From NCBI RefSeq assembly GCF_001411555.2, contig NC_049902.1, forward strand, positions 10,485,985 through 10,549,984: DNA of 64,000 nucleotides, written 5' to 3'. Of the stretch, positions 1-11,100 are shown piece by piece. Every line of letters begins with the position of its first letter. Within the stretch, counting starts at the first letter, position 1. The stretch is from Juglans regia. Taxonomy: Eukaryota; Streptophyta; Magnoliopsida; Fagales; Juglandaceae. A model generated the notes under the pieces. The model was not told the origin of the DNA. It ran no database searches and saw nothing but the letters and a program-made list of their open reading frames with translations. Both the position numbers and the translations under genes were made by a program.

Positions 1-293
1 TTAGCACCAATGTGATCAAAATTGTGTTAATTCATTTCAGTCCTTATAATGCTTCAAATTGAAGCCACATGTCTTTAAAAGAGACTCATCTTATGTCTTT
101 ATATGTTATATTTCGAGATATTAATGATATCATAATAAAATACATAAGTCAAATGCATGCTCAAAACATAGTTTATGAATAGGGGAGATATATGTATTAT
201 TATTATTGTTGTTGAAAGGGGTTGTACCCTAAAACATATGGGTTGCCTACGTATCCCGTAAAAGGATCAAGACAAAACATAGTTCTTTTACAT
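1..293 (-). repeat. Copia-A 3' LTR, partial
   Basis: It lies directly downstream (minus sense) of the end of the pol frame and of a purine-rich stretch reading TTAGTGGGAG near 300. The plus strand ends in TTTTACA near 293, which would be the TG start of the LTR on the minus strand. The other end is outside the window, so this is inferred from position. Confidence 0.4.
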
Positions 294-305
294 AAGTAAC
301 TCCCA

Positions 306-997
306 CTAACTAGAAATATCAAAAGTTTCCACAATACCTATATTAGCAACATATGTCTTAAAAACTTTAAGAGCGAGTCCCTTAGTCAAAAGATCTACAA
401 TCATCGTCTCTGTATTTATATGCATTATCTTTGTCTGCCATTCCTTAACTTCATCTCTGACCACCAAATACTTGATATCAATATGCTTGGACCTACCAGA
501 ACTCTTAGGCTTCGTTTGGTTTATAAACATCTCTCAACTTATCTCAACTCATCATTACAACTTTTTCAAATCCCAACATAAAATATAATAAACAATTCAA
601 CTTTTTCAAATTTCAAAATAATAATAATATTAAAAAATAATATTCGAACAATATTTTATCATCTCAACTCAACTCAATTCAACTCCCTTCAACATCCAAA
701 CGCAACCTTATTATTCTTTGAAAAGAACACCGATGCGCTATTATCACAATAAAAAGTCATTGGCCTCGAGATGGAATCAACAACTTTCAGTCCATAAATA
801 AAATTCCTTAACCAAAAGGCTTGGACCGTAGCTCCATAGCATGCCACAAATTTAGCATGCATAATAGAAGATGCCATTCGAGTTTTCTTAACACTTTTCC
901 AAGAAACAGCACCCCCAGCCAACATAAAAACATAACCTAAGGTTAATTTCAAATCTTCTTGACATCCAGCAAAATCAGAATCTGAGTAGCTTACCAC
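306..997 (-). pseudogene. Copia-A RNase H domain, split by a MITE
   Basis: The upper part (997-711) encodes an RNase H with YSDSDFAG, the AGGAVSWKS stretch and the DNSASVFF motif. The lower part (505-306) continues with SKHIDIKYLVVRD and then the DLLTKGL tail typical of copia pol C-termini. A 200-bp MITE with a TTA target duplication sits between them. Without it the two parts are adjacent and collinear, so the element was probably intact here when the MITE landed. The family role is to degrade the RNA strand during reverse transcription. The copy is non-functional. Confidence 0.8.
508..707. mobile_element. Tourist-like MITE (copy 1)
   Basis: A 200-bp AT-rich element with terminal inverted repeats GGCTTCGTTTGG and, on the other strand, GGTTGCGTTTGG. 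It is flanked by a 3-bp duplication TTA (505-507 and 708-710), which fits PIF/Harbinger Tourist elements. Subterminal CTCAACTCATC-type words repeat at both ends. Its body matches the copy at 21865-22054 almost throughout, in the same orientation. There is no coding capacity, so it would have moved with a transposase supplied in trans. Confidence 0.85.
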
Positions 998-1132
998 CTT
1001 AAGGTGATTTGAATGTGGAAAATAAGCATGTAACCTTTAGTTTTCTTCAAGTACCTCTAACTTTTTTAGCTGCTTTCTAATACTCATGCCCTGGATTCAA
1101 CTGAAACCTATTAAGAACACAGATTGCATTGG

Positions 1133-1870
1133 CTATATATCTAGTCTAGTGCAAACTTGAGCATACATCAAACTTCCCACAACACTCGCATATGGTATGT
1201 TCTTCATAGATTTCCTTTCTAGCTCATTTCTTGGACATTGAGCTTTGTTGAACTTATCCCCTTTTATGATAGATACATCACCAGGTGCATAATTTTGCAT
1301 TTCAAACCTCTGAAGAACACGCCTTATATAAGCCTTCTGAGAAAGTCCCAACAAACCACGACCTCTATCACAATATATTTCAATGTCAAGCACAAAATAA
1401 GCTTCACAAGATCTTTCATTCCAAAATTAGCAGATAACATTTTCTTTGTCTCATAAAGTAACCCCAAGTCACTGCTAGCGAGCAAAATGTCATCAACATA
1501 CAAAAGAAGAAAAATAAAGTTTCCCCCACTCGTCTTGAGATAAATGTATTGGTCAACTGTATTTTCAACCAAACCAAGATAAGTTACAACCTCGTTAAAC
1601 TTCAAATACCACTATCAGGATGCTTGATTGAGGCCATATAAGGATTTGTTCAACTTACATACCAAGTTTTCTTTTCCCTTTATAACAAAATCTTCAGGTT
1701 GTCTCATGTAAACCTCTTCATAAAGATCTACATTAAAAAATGTTGTATTTACATCCATCTGATGAAACTCCAAATCATAGTGTGCCACAAGTGCCATGAT
1801 AATTCTAAAAGAATCCTTGGATAAAACTGGTGAAAATGTTTCATTATAGTCAATGTCTTCTCACTGAGTG
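1133..1870 (-). pseudogene. Copia-A reverse transcriptase remnant
   Basis: Fragments in different frames carry copia RT signatures: HQMDVNTTFFNVDLYEEVYMRQPEDF (a version of the QMDVKTAFLNG block, about 1790-1700), LCLTLKY after the LLLYVDDILLA box (about 1510), and IEIYCDRGRGLLGLSQKAYI (about 1380). The catalytic YVDD box survives, but several frameshifts and stops break the frame. Copia RT copies element RNA into cDNA in cytoplasmic particles. This copy cannot encode an intact enzyme. Confidence 0.8.
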
Positions 1871-2429
1871 AACTCTTTTGCAACTAATCTTGCATTCTTC
1901 CTTTCAATATTCCCTTTTGAGTCCAATTTGCTTTTGAAAATCCACTTATTATCTATGGCCTTAGCATCTGGAGGAAGTTCAACAAGTTCTCAAACTCCAT
2001 TATGTTCCATAGAATGTATTTCATCTTCCATAACATTTTGCTATTTATCTGACTCAGGACTTTTCAATGCTTGATTAAAAGTAACAGGATCAACAATATT
2101 CTCCAAATTAAAATCACTCTCCAACAAATAGACATGTAATCATTAGGCAATGCAGACCTTCTTTCCCTTTGTTATCTTCTGACTTATGGCTCAGAAACTG
2201 ACTCAATAGCTATTGGAGGAGGAAAATGAAGTTCTTCTTCATGCCCAGGTTCTTCATTAATAATTTCAATCGGCTGAGAAACTAGTATTTCCTGTATAAC
2301 AGGAATTGGAACCACAACTTGATTAGATTCAACAAAAAGTTCATTTAATACAGAACTCCCACTATCACCAACAACATTCTCTAAAAATTTGGCAGTAATG
2401 GACTCTATAATTCTGGTACCACAATTAGA

Positions 2430-3262
2430 ATAATAAAACTTATATTGTTTTAATTTGTCTGGGTACCCAATAAAATAACCAGGAGTGGATTTTAGACCTA
2501 ATTTCTTTTCAAGAGGATTATAAATCCTAACCTCAGCTGGACATTCTTAAACTCTGAAATGAGCCAAACTTAGCTTACGGCCTGTCCACAATTCAAAATG
2601 AGTTTTTGAAACAGTTTTACTAGGAACCTTATTCAAAATGTATATAACGGTTTTCAAGGCTTCACCCTATAAATACTCTGGCAAATTTGTTCTGCTCATC
2701 ATGCTCCTAACCATATCCTTCAGAGTTCAATTTCGTCTTTAAAAAACGTCATTATGCTTTGGTGTCCCTGGCATGGTGTATTGAGGCACTATCCCACACC
2801 CTTGTAAAAATTTTACAAAATCACCCATGTTTTGACCATACTCGTCATACTTCCCATAGTACTCACCACCATGGTCATACCTTACAATTTTAATATTTTT
2901 CCCACATTATTTCTCTACTTCCATTTTGAATATCTTGAATTTCTCAAGAGTAGGAGATTTATCATTAATTAGGTAAACATATACATAGCGAGAGAAATCA
3001 TCAATAAAAGTTATGAAGTATTTTTCTCTCATATGGTAGAAGATAAAGGTCCACTGATGTCGGTATGTATCAGGTCTAAAAAATCATTGCTCCTAGTGGA
3101 ACCATTCGTTGTGGATTTAGTCAGCTTTCCTCTTATACAATCCACACAAATATCAAGATTTGTAAAGTTTAGGGAGGGAAGTATCTCAACTTTTACCAAC
3201 TTCTCAATTCTTTCATTTGAAATGCCATAACCTCTTGTGCCACAACATAGATGATGATTCAT
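2430..3262 (-). pseudogene. Copia-A GAG-pre-integrase / integrase remnant
   Basis: The upper end encodes ERIEKLVKVEILPSLNF, then CVDCIRGKLTK and DLIHTDISGP, the typical copia GAG-pre-integrase zinc motif leading into the integrase core. Toward 2430 the translation gives an EVRIYNPLEKKLG...GYFIGYPDK stretch typical of the integrase C-terminal side. The central core is shredded by stops. In a live element this enzyme inserts the cDNA. Confidence 0.7.
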
Positions 3263-3742
3263 GAATTAAAGACCATTTCTTTGCTACATTAGTTACACAA
3301 GAGACTTCACCAAAAAGAGCCAAATATATTTTATATAAACCATCACATAAAATTCCAACCAAACGAGAATCATAAAACAACCCAACCATTCAATTACCAA
3401 ATTTAAAGGAAAAACCAGAATCATCAAGTTTCGATATAGAAATTAAACTCCGTCTCATTGTCGGTACAAAAACTGTGTCCTCCAAAATAAGAAAAAAACC
3501 AAACTCCAAATATAACTTTAATACTCATATAAACTCAACTTTCACTTGAACTCCATTCCCAACGCACAAGCTCACTTCATCCTCACTTGGCCTCCGTTTG
3601 CTTATGAACCCTTACAAGGAATTTGTAATATAAATATTCACACCTGAATCTATCCACCAAGAATTCAAAGGTACATCTACTAAACAAGACTCAAAATAAA
3701 CTAAGGCTAAGGAGGTACCTGTGGAACTCTTTTTCTTCTTCT

Positions 3743-4573
3743 CTAACCAAACCTTAAACTTAAACAATCATTTTGCCAATGACCATTCTTTTTATAGAAC
3801 TTACATTGATCATTTTTCTTTCTAGTTCCTTTAGCACCATTAGAAGTCTGAAGTCCAAACATTTTATTGTTCTGATTTTGGTGTGACTTATTGTCCTTAT
3901 GGACCTTAGACTTATGATTATGAGAAGACCAATTGTTCGGTGGTGGCTGAAAAGCCAATTGCACAATTTCAACAATCTCACGACGCATCCTACACTCCTC
4001 TTGTGCACATACTGCAATTAAATCATTCAAATCTCATTTATCTCGTTGAGCATTATAAGCATCTTTTAGCTAATTAAACTGACTAGGAAGGCTATTGAGA
4101 ACATGATAGACCAGAAAAAGCTCTGCAATGAGAACTTTAAGAGCTTCTAGCTTAGAGGATATATATATCATTTTCATAACATACTCCCTAACTCCACTTG
4201 TACCATCATATCTCATACTCATTAGTTTATCTATTAGGTCTCCAGTTTTAGCTTTATCATACTCAACAAACCTCTATCCTATGGCATTTACAATTTTGGC
4301 ATTGTTATTGTCCGGAATAGCACCTATAATGGAATTGGATATAGAACGTTTGATAATCTTCAAACAAAACCTGTTAGCCCTTTCCCATTTTTCATACTCA
4401 GCCACATATTTAGAAGTGCTCTTATTTGTGGGTTTGGAAGGCTGCTCCTCTAAGGCAAAATCCAAACCCAAAAGAACAAGTGTTATTTCTACTTCTCGTT
4501 TCCATCTCATATAATTATTCACAATCAAAGTTTCAATAATAGATAATTGACTTGAAATAGAGGAGACACTCAA
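3743..4573 (-). pseudogene. Copia-A gag polyprotein remnant
   Basis: The first 99 codons (4573-4274) resemble plant copia gag: SQLSIIETLIVNNYMRWK, then EYEKWERANR. A second block (4030-3743) ends in a retroviral-type zinc knuckle, CKFYKKNGHWQNDC, in which the second cysteine is tyrosine, so the CX2CX4HX4C site is damaged. The blocks are out of frame with each other. Gag forms the particle coat. Confidence 0.7.
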
Positions 4574-4599
4574 AATTGTAGAAACGTGAAATAATCAAT

Positions 4600-6227
4600 T
4601 TTATTTAATATCATCCAATTGTAATGCATGCAATCAATGGATGATAACATACCTATCTAACTAAAATGAGCTATTTATTAGATAGTTCATAATTAAGCTC
4701 GAAACCATATAAGCCTTATTACGGTAAGAGCCTAGCTGTATCGTTGTAAAATCACCTTTGGGTTGACAAAACAACACGCTACAAGGTACTCTAAAAACAT
4801 ATCATAAAGCTAATCAACAAAATCACATCAGTTTTCAAAATACCATCATCTTTAGGTAGAAGGTGATTTCTAGACAATTGCAATCTCATTAACCACCTCA
4901 TGCCATTTTTCAAAATATCACACACAATAACACCTTCGGGCAAGATATTATATGCAATAATTTTTAAAAATGCAATGATATCTTTTTCTTTAAAGAAAAA
5001 TGAATAAATATCAATGAGTGTGCTACTTTGGCAGCTACCACCCATTTTTGCTTCAAAAGATTTATCTCTAGAAAATTCAATCACAAAATGATAATTATGC
5101 AGCAAAATCATAATCATCAACTTGTCACAATCAAAGTTAGAGTTCAAATGTGATTGAAAGACAAAAACAGTATGAAAAGATCAAGCATATATGACATCAA
5201 ATATATCTAAAATTAAATATAAACTTGAAAAGCATATATATATAAAAGAATGAGCATAACAAGTTACAAAATTAATGTGCTTCCAAAATACATACATAGA
5301 AGCATACATATATGCATAGTTCATAGAAGACATTGAATATTCACCAGAAAATTTTATTGTAATAATCAATACATTGTAGCCCCTCAAAAATTGTGTAAAT
5401 AATATTCAAAATTATATAACAGTGTCTTATGATGGTCCTAAAATTTTTCAAAAATCATATAAAAATTTAATAGGGCGCGTTAATAAATTTTGAAAAAAGA
5501 ACCGAACAAAAAGAAAATTTTCCAAGGTCTCACGCATTGCACGCGCCACCTGAAGTGCATGGTCTTCGTCTTGACTAGAGACAACCATCTTCAACCTCCA
5601 GCCGGGTCTGTGTCAAGTCGCGGGTCACCGGATTCGGGTCAAACGAGTTACAAAATGGGTTTTTCTCAATTTCTTACAATTTCGGGTCAAAAAACAAAAT
5701 TTATTGAGGGAAAAAATCAATTAGAACCTGAAAAACACATATATGGTGTTTTAAAACAATGGGTATCAACTTCTGATATAGAATTTTCAAACTTTAAAAT
5801 GGGTATGAACCCTAGCTTTTGTAAAACTCAAATCCAGGACAAAAGGACGAAACAGGAGTATCTAAAACAAAAGGACGAAACAGGAGTATCTAAAACCAGT
5901 AGACAACATCCTAGAAACTTGGTTTGATAAACTTTTGATGAATTTGATCGATCTTTCAATTATTTATACGGAATTCAATTTTTTCACAAAATTGAGTCCA
6001 AAAATTAAAAGGTTTAATTGCATTCTTAAAACTTAATCAAAAGACTCGATTAATATATCAAAAGAACAAGGAGATTGAGAGAAATAAAAGCCCTAAGATT
6101 TTGAAGTTTTTCAACGATTGGATTTCAATGAATTTGATTTTGAGTGTTTGGGTTGTATAGGAAAAAATGAAAATACAAAATTTACGAAAACTTTTTTTTT
6201 CATGAAGGATTTTGATCCTAGCATGTA
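4600..6227 (-). other. Copia-A leader region, no gene
   Basis: AT-rich sequence between the PBS-like site and the gag start, with no recognisable protein. Long untranslated leaders are common in some copia lineages. The open frames here have composition-driven, repetitive translations and no family similarity that I can see. Confidence 0.4.
5840..5895. repeat. 28-bp perfect tandem duplication
   Basis: The unit CAAAAGGACGAAACAGGAG plus TATCTAAAA occurs twice, back to back, with no mismatch. It lies in the copia-A leader and looks like replication slippage. Confidence 0.9.
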
Positions 6228-6242
6228 GGCTATGATTCCAAA
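6228..6242 (-). promoter_or_regulatory. Primer-binding-site-like sequence of copia-A
   Basis: The minus strand reads TTGGAATCATAGCC, close to the plant initiator-tRNA-Met PBS consensus TGGTATCAGAGCC but with three mismatches. Its place upstream of the leader and gag supports the assignment. Confidence 0.4.
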
Positions 6243-7690
6243 TGTAGAAATCACTAGAAATCATGTTAAGAACAAGAATCACAATTATCAATACATAGTT
6301 TAGGAGATGTATCTATGAAAGACATATTGGATGCAAATCTTGAAACCCCACAGCTCAAACACTTTGGGGACCATCATATCATTCTTTGCACAATACTCTT
6401 TTTTTTTATTATTATTAAAGAGTGAGTAGTCACCTGCCCAATAGTGACACTCACCCAAGTTTATTAATAAGCCCTCACTTGTGACGGATGAATACCATGA
6501 TAACAATCAATGTACTTGGACTTTACGATAATATGAAAGACTAATTAAGCTCCAAGCACTAGACACCAAAACAAATAACTCAAACAATATAACCAAGCTT
6601 ATACCTGAACAAAAACAAATTAAACATGCCTATGTAAAGGATTTAACTAGACAATATTAAAACTCTTATGCAAGTAAGTGCACTAACACGCATGCCGCCC
6701 TTCCTAAAATGTATTACCCATACTAAAGACATCCACACTTCCTGAGATCAGCCAATTCACATGAATATGTTTTAAGTATACCTCTTAGTAGATGAGGAAC
6801 TTCCGTCTACCCTAACCACTCATGAAAGACCCCATTACTGCCCAACTGAGCCAAAAAATCTACAGTCTTATTCCATTCTCGATAGATATGCTTAATGGAA
6901 AAATTCATCTCTGCCAACATATTCATAATGTCTTCCCAAAAATCCTCTAAGTACCAAAGACTATCTTCCTTCCTGAACCCAGTTAACAACCAAAAGCGAG
7001 TCCATTTCAATAATTATATTATTAAGCCCCAATCTTTTACAATGCTCAAGCCCTCTTTGCAAGGCTATAACTTCCGCAAAATTATTGCTACCACTTCCAA
7101 TAGATTCGGCAAACGCAAAAACTATCTTTCCAAGCTCATTTCTTACTACTCCTCCGGCACCCAACATGTCAGGATTATTAATACTACTTCTGTCTACATT
7201 CAATTTAAACCAATCTTTCTTCGGCCTCTCCCATCTTACTGCCATTAAGATCTCATTATTTTTTGAACTAATTGAAAGATTCAAAGACTTTAAGATGTGT
7301 ACATCCTTTTCCACTAGCTAGGAATCTTTATGAATCTTAATACCTACCAAATTAATCCAATACTTTATCAATATCTATAGAACCCGAACCTTCTATTTCC
7401 TTCCATCCTTTTGCACAATACTCTTGAAAACGTATTTAGGTCGAGAATTTCTTATTGATTCTATGTGTAATGTATGAGCGTGTGGTTGAGATGAAGTGTT
7501 AGTGCATTTTGTGTTGTCACACCACATGAATATTGGTGAAAATATTTACTCATAGTGGGACAAATCATTTTAATGTTGAAAGATATTGATGTAATTTAGT
7601 TCCAATGCATGCATTGATTCTTTTTACTTTTTGAGTGATATTTTCAATTAAAAAATTGGCAAAAAGTCCAATAAAATAGTGAAAAAAGGG
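6243..7690 (-). other. Possible copia-A 5' LTR, interrupted by the LINE
   Basis: With the LINE removed, 6243-6384 plus 7426-about 7690 would be one block next to the PBS-like site. The minus strand contains TTTGTCCCACTATGAG near 7560, a motif style common at plant LTR transcription starts. I could not align it convincingly with the partial 3' LTR at 1-293, so this is tentative. It ends close to the presumed DCN1 promoter. Confidence 0.3.
6401..7409 (-). mobile_element. 5'-truncated LINE with RNase H domain
   Basis: A 16-bp perfect direct repeat, TTTGCACAATACTCTT, sits at 6385-6400 and 7410-7425. Just inside the left copy is T9 followed by ATT repeats, which is the poly-A tail of a minus-strand retroposon. 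Between them, 7314-6807 (minus) encodes a plant LINE-type RNase H: WFKLNVDRSS, GAGGVVRNELGKIV, NFAEVIALQRGLE and IIEMDSLLVVNWV, then a C-terminal LWYLEDFWEDI and FLAQLGSNG. A frameshift breaks it near 6975. This is a textbook target-primed insertion, strongly 5'-truncated. Confidence 0.9.
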
Positions 7691-8101
7691 AAGAAATGCA
7701 TCATAGCAGCCCCAAGTGGTTCCACTTTTTTCAAGTTCTTGCTTTGGTTTGCTGCATAATCAATTCTCGTCATTCTCACAATTAAGGTCGCCTCTTAAAG
7801 TCGATCAAGAACGTCATTCTCCTTGTTCTCAAGCTGGACAAAGAGGGCAAAGAGAAAAATCATTGAGCAGCTTGGACGAGCTTAAAAAGCGGCAAACAGA
7901 GGGGCATTTTGGTAAACTCGTTACAGGACCGACTGAGAGACAAAAACTTCCACGGTAGAACTGAGAACAAAAATCCAACCAAAACTTGTACACTCTCTAG
8001 AGAGGGGGAGAGAGACGGAGAAAGAGAGAGGAACCCTAATTTTCTCTCTCTACATCTGCTGCTTCTTCAGAATTAGGGTTTTTATTCACGACGCCAATAA
8101 G
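7691..8101 (+). promoter_or_regulatory. DCN1-like promoter and 5' UTR
   Basis: This is the stretch just upstream of the DCN1-like ATG. It has a GA-rich tract (about 7998-8030) followed by CT-rich sequence typical of plant 5' leaders. Two telo-box-like words face each other: AACCCTAATTTT near 8034 and TTAGGGTTTTTA near 8075. No TATA box or start site could be fixed. Short open frames here read as composition-driven peptides and are not called. Confidence 0.5.
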
Positions 8102-8104
8102 ATG
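8102..8104 (+). CDS. DCN1: DCN1-like coding exon 1 (ATG only)
   Basis: The initiator ATG is followed at once by a GTCAGT donor. Exon 2 begins CATAAATTAGG ([10 protein letters not shown]), and plant homologues start MHKL, so the methionine codon is the whole coding part of exon 1 and the rest is 5' UTR. Intron 1 is 8105-15249. Confidence 0.8.
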
Positions 8105-11100
8105 GTCAGTGATTCGATTATTTTGTATTCAGTTTATAGTCTGTTTTAAATTTTGAGTTGTTTCTCGAACCTTTCTAGAATTGTGTTTTTTGCGATTTTT
8201 TTTCTTGGTCTGTGATTTATTTCAGTTTCTTGCCCCATTTTATTGGGCAAGTTCTTGGTTTACGGATTTTAGCTCGCTTCCTTTGATTTTGTTTCCTCTG
8301 CGGAAGCCTATGTTTGGTTCTGAGAAAACTGAAGGCAAGAGAAAGAAGTGTAACACTCCTCAGTCATTTGATAAAAATACATTGAGATCGCTTACTTCGA
8401 GGGGAGCACCTCCAGTAAAGAAGAAGGAGAATAGAGAGAAGAGCAGAAAATTCTTAATGCATTTCGACAGATCCCCTCTGAGTAGGGAGTGCTCCTTACA
8501 TAGTGATATCCCAAAATTGGCCTAGCTAGAGAATAGGAAAATTGAATGCAAAGGGTTTAAATGTTATGGGTTGAGGCCCAATATTTGTTACAACCCAAAG
8601 TAAATAAAAGCAACTAATAACATAATAGAAAAATAGATGTTGGCCCGTGGCCTTCTTGCCCAAAGCTCAGCTTCTTCCTTGGGCTGTGACATACCCTTCT
8701 CCTTCAAAGCACCTTGCCCACAAGGTGCGGTTATGCTTCCAAAGTAGACCTCAAAAAGCTGTTAAACCTTTGGAGTCCTAGTGCTTCCACCACCCGGGTC
8801 AAATAAGAGGATTTTTTCACTAATTTTGTCATACTTCTGTCTCTTAGTTTCTGCCTTCGGTCCCTGCCGTGGAAGCCTCTCTCAAGAAGTACATAAGGAC
8901 AGATCCACACGCTTCTAAACCACGCAATTCATTTCTTTCCATCAAATCCTGAAGAAGATTGACATATGATTTCCCTTCATGCTGAATTTGAAGACTCCTC
9001 AACCAGATATTCCCAATTTTATCAATATTTCCAGCACATATATAACAAAGAGTAGCAGCCAACGTGTTACCAACATTCAGGCGTTTATAAGCGTGTCATA
9101 GAGCTTAGTCCTTTTCACTCTTTGTGCAAAACTACAGAGAAGAGCAAGGGTTTCCTTCCAGAATCTCAGGGGTCTGGTATAAACAATGCTCAAGAGATCA
9201 TTGTTCACCATAGCATAAACAACCTTTAGGCAATGTGAATGGCTCATCCTAAAGTTTTGGTCACGAGTGCTCTCCCACAAGGAGGCACCACCATCGTGGG
9301 GAATAACTTAAGCATCAGCCATTTTATGTGCAGATATGCACTGTGCAATTGCCCCCTTGTAATCCTCAACAATTAAAGCACGTTGGACACCATCATTAAA
9401 TGCAGGGTCAACACTCTCCCCAACTCCGTCTGGTTCTTGTTTCAATTGTTCCAAACCCCAACAGTTCAAGAAATAATAAGCACTTAGGGTCAGATTTTTT
9501 AACTTCTTACAACCATTGCCAATAGCCTTTAGAACGCTATTAGTAAGTCTCTGCAAATTGTATAGAGGCAGCAACTCCAGCCATGAACAAGAAGTGCCAC
9601 TAGCTGCCAAAGCCTCATCAGTAAACCGGCTACTCCAGTCCCCTCTAAGTCCAACTAAACCAGCTCTTTTGCTAATGTATGAATTACAATTAAATTCTCA
9701 TGCTTCTTTTGCATCAACCGAAAAAGATGTATGGCCTCCCCCAAAAAATCAGGCTTACCATAAACCATTAGATGGGTATTGTAACTGACAATAATAGGTT
9801 CAATTCCCATCTGCTTAAAAAACTTTACAGTCCTTCCATACCTCCCATTACTAGCACAAGCAGTAATCAAAGAAGTATAAGCATAAACATCAATATCAAT
9901 TTCAAAATTTCTACTAAACCTCCATATAAATACACCAAACCCAAGAGTGCTAAGAAAAACTCCTTTAACACCCATTTTATCGAACACTGTTTCTGCATAT
10001 TCCAAATACCCATTAGAAGCAAGAGCAGCTGAAAGATGGTTACCTAAAACTTTGATAACTTTGAGGTTAGAGAGGTTGGTGAGCTCCCTTAGAATTGATC
10101 CCGCCAGCTTGTTGTTGCTTAGCCTTAGAAATCTAAGTGGCTTCAACTTGGATAAAGATTTTAGGATTCCTCCTTCAAATCCATTTTCATACAAATCCAT
10201 GCTGACACAGGTTTTTAAATTACCCAATGCTTTTGGGATTTTACCTCCTATCTCATTCTTATAAAGCTCCAAGTACTGTAGATGCTTGAGCTACACAAGC
10301 TTTGAACCTAAAGTCCCAGAGATATTAGAATTGCCCAATTCCAAGCGAATCACGTGGCTGTTGGAATCACAGGTGACACGGAACCAGGGAGGGGTCCTGG
10401 CTCTTCAACACATTTGTTGGATCAGAGAGCCTGCTTCTCAAAGCATGCAACACATTTCCTAACTCTGTGGGATGAAATATAGTTTGTATGGGTTTTTGTG
10501 GTGGGGGACAGAGAGTTGCAGAGATCAATCTTGGAGTCGATCTTGAGAGAGGAGGGTTGGTTGCGAGATAGATCTACAACGAAAGGTCATCGGTGGAGAT
10601 GAATATGATAATCCATTAACTTCAATCAATTCTTTGCAATGGTGTGCCCGATAACAACGCCACTGGGGTCAAAATCCCATCTGGGGTGTTGGGAGTAAGT
10701 GTTGGGGTTCAGAGTGGTGCTGACTTGGATGGATGTTGGGGTATTTGTGAGGTAAAGCTAGTTTCTCTACCCTGAGAGAGAGAGGGAGAGAGGTTTTACA
10801 AGGTATTTGGCCTTCCACGTCCTTGATGAAGTCTTCGTGGCCCTTCTTGCCGATGCCACTGTCGACCCTTGCATCTGGAGCTCTCCTTATTTTTGTAAAT
10901 GCTGCTGCTCGTAACAAATAGCGAAATGGACTATTTTTTTCACATGACAACTTAGGCCTGTTGTGAAATGTAATGCAAAACACACACACCAACAATGACA
11001 AATAAAGTAAAAGCAACACAATTAAGAACAAGAGATACAATATACGTGGTTCGGCAAATTGTCTATGTCCACAGAGCTGCAAAAATATTATTAACTAGAG

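Larger units (their letters stand above)
1..6242 (-). mobile_element. Copia-A: degenerate Ty1/copia retrotransposon
   Basis: Reading on the minus strand, the domains fall in copia order: gag (about 4573-3743), protease remnant (about 3650), GAG-pre-integrase and integrase (3262-2430), reverse transcriptase (about 1870-1133) and RNase H (997-306). That order, with integrase before RT, defines Ty1/copia. All domains carry stops and frameshifts, so the element is dead. A primer-binding-site-like stretch lies at 6228-6242, and about 1.6 kb of leader separates it from gag. The 3' LTR runs off the left edge of the window. A MITE (508-707) splits the RNase H region. The 5' LTR is not confidently resolved. 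Confidence 0.75.

Noticed and set aside
5490..5927. Open frame of 145 codons on the plus strand
   Set aside because: It spans the 28-bp tandem duplication and lies in the copia-A leader on the opposite strand. No domain or family similarity.
7716..7958. Open frame upstream of the DCN1-like ATG
   Set aside because: It falls in the promoter/5' leader and has no recognisable protein. It is better explained as non-coding.
8181..8525. Open frame of 114 codons in intron 1
   Set aside because: It crosses the boundary between native intron and the LTR at 8349, so it is a chance frame.
8700..8725. GCACCTTG-CCCA-CAAGGTGC hairpin as a possible Helitron 3' end
   Set aside because: No CTRR end follows within the expected distance, and the neighbouring polypurine tract plus LTR give a better explanation.
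10669..11082. 137-codon minus-strand frame
   Set aside because: Its first third lies in the copia-B LTR and MITE end. Only the later part may be a captured fragment, listed separately at low confidence.
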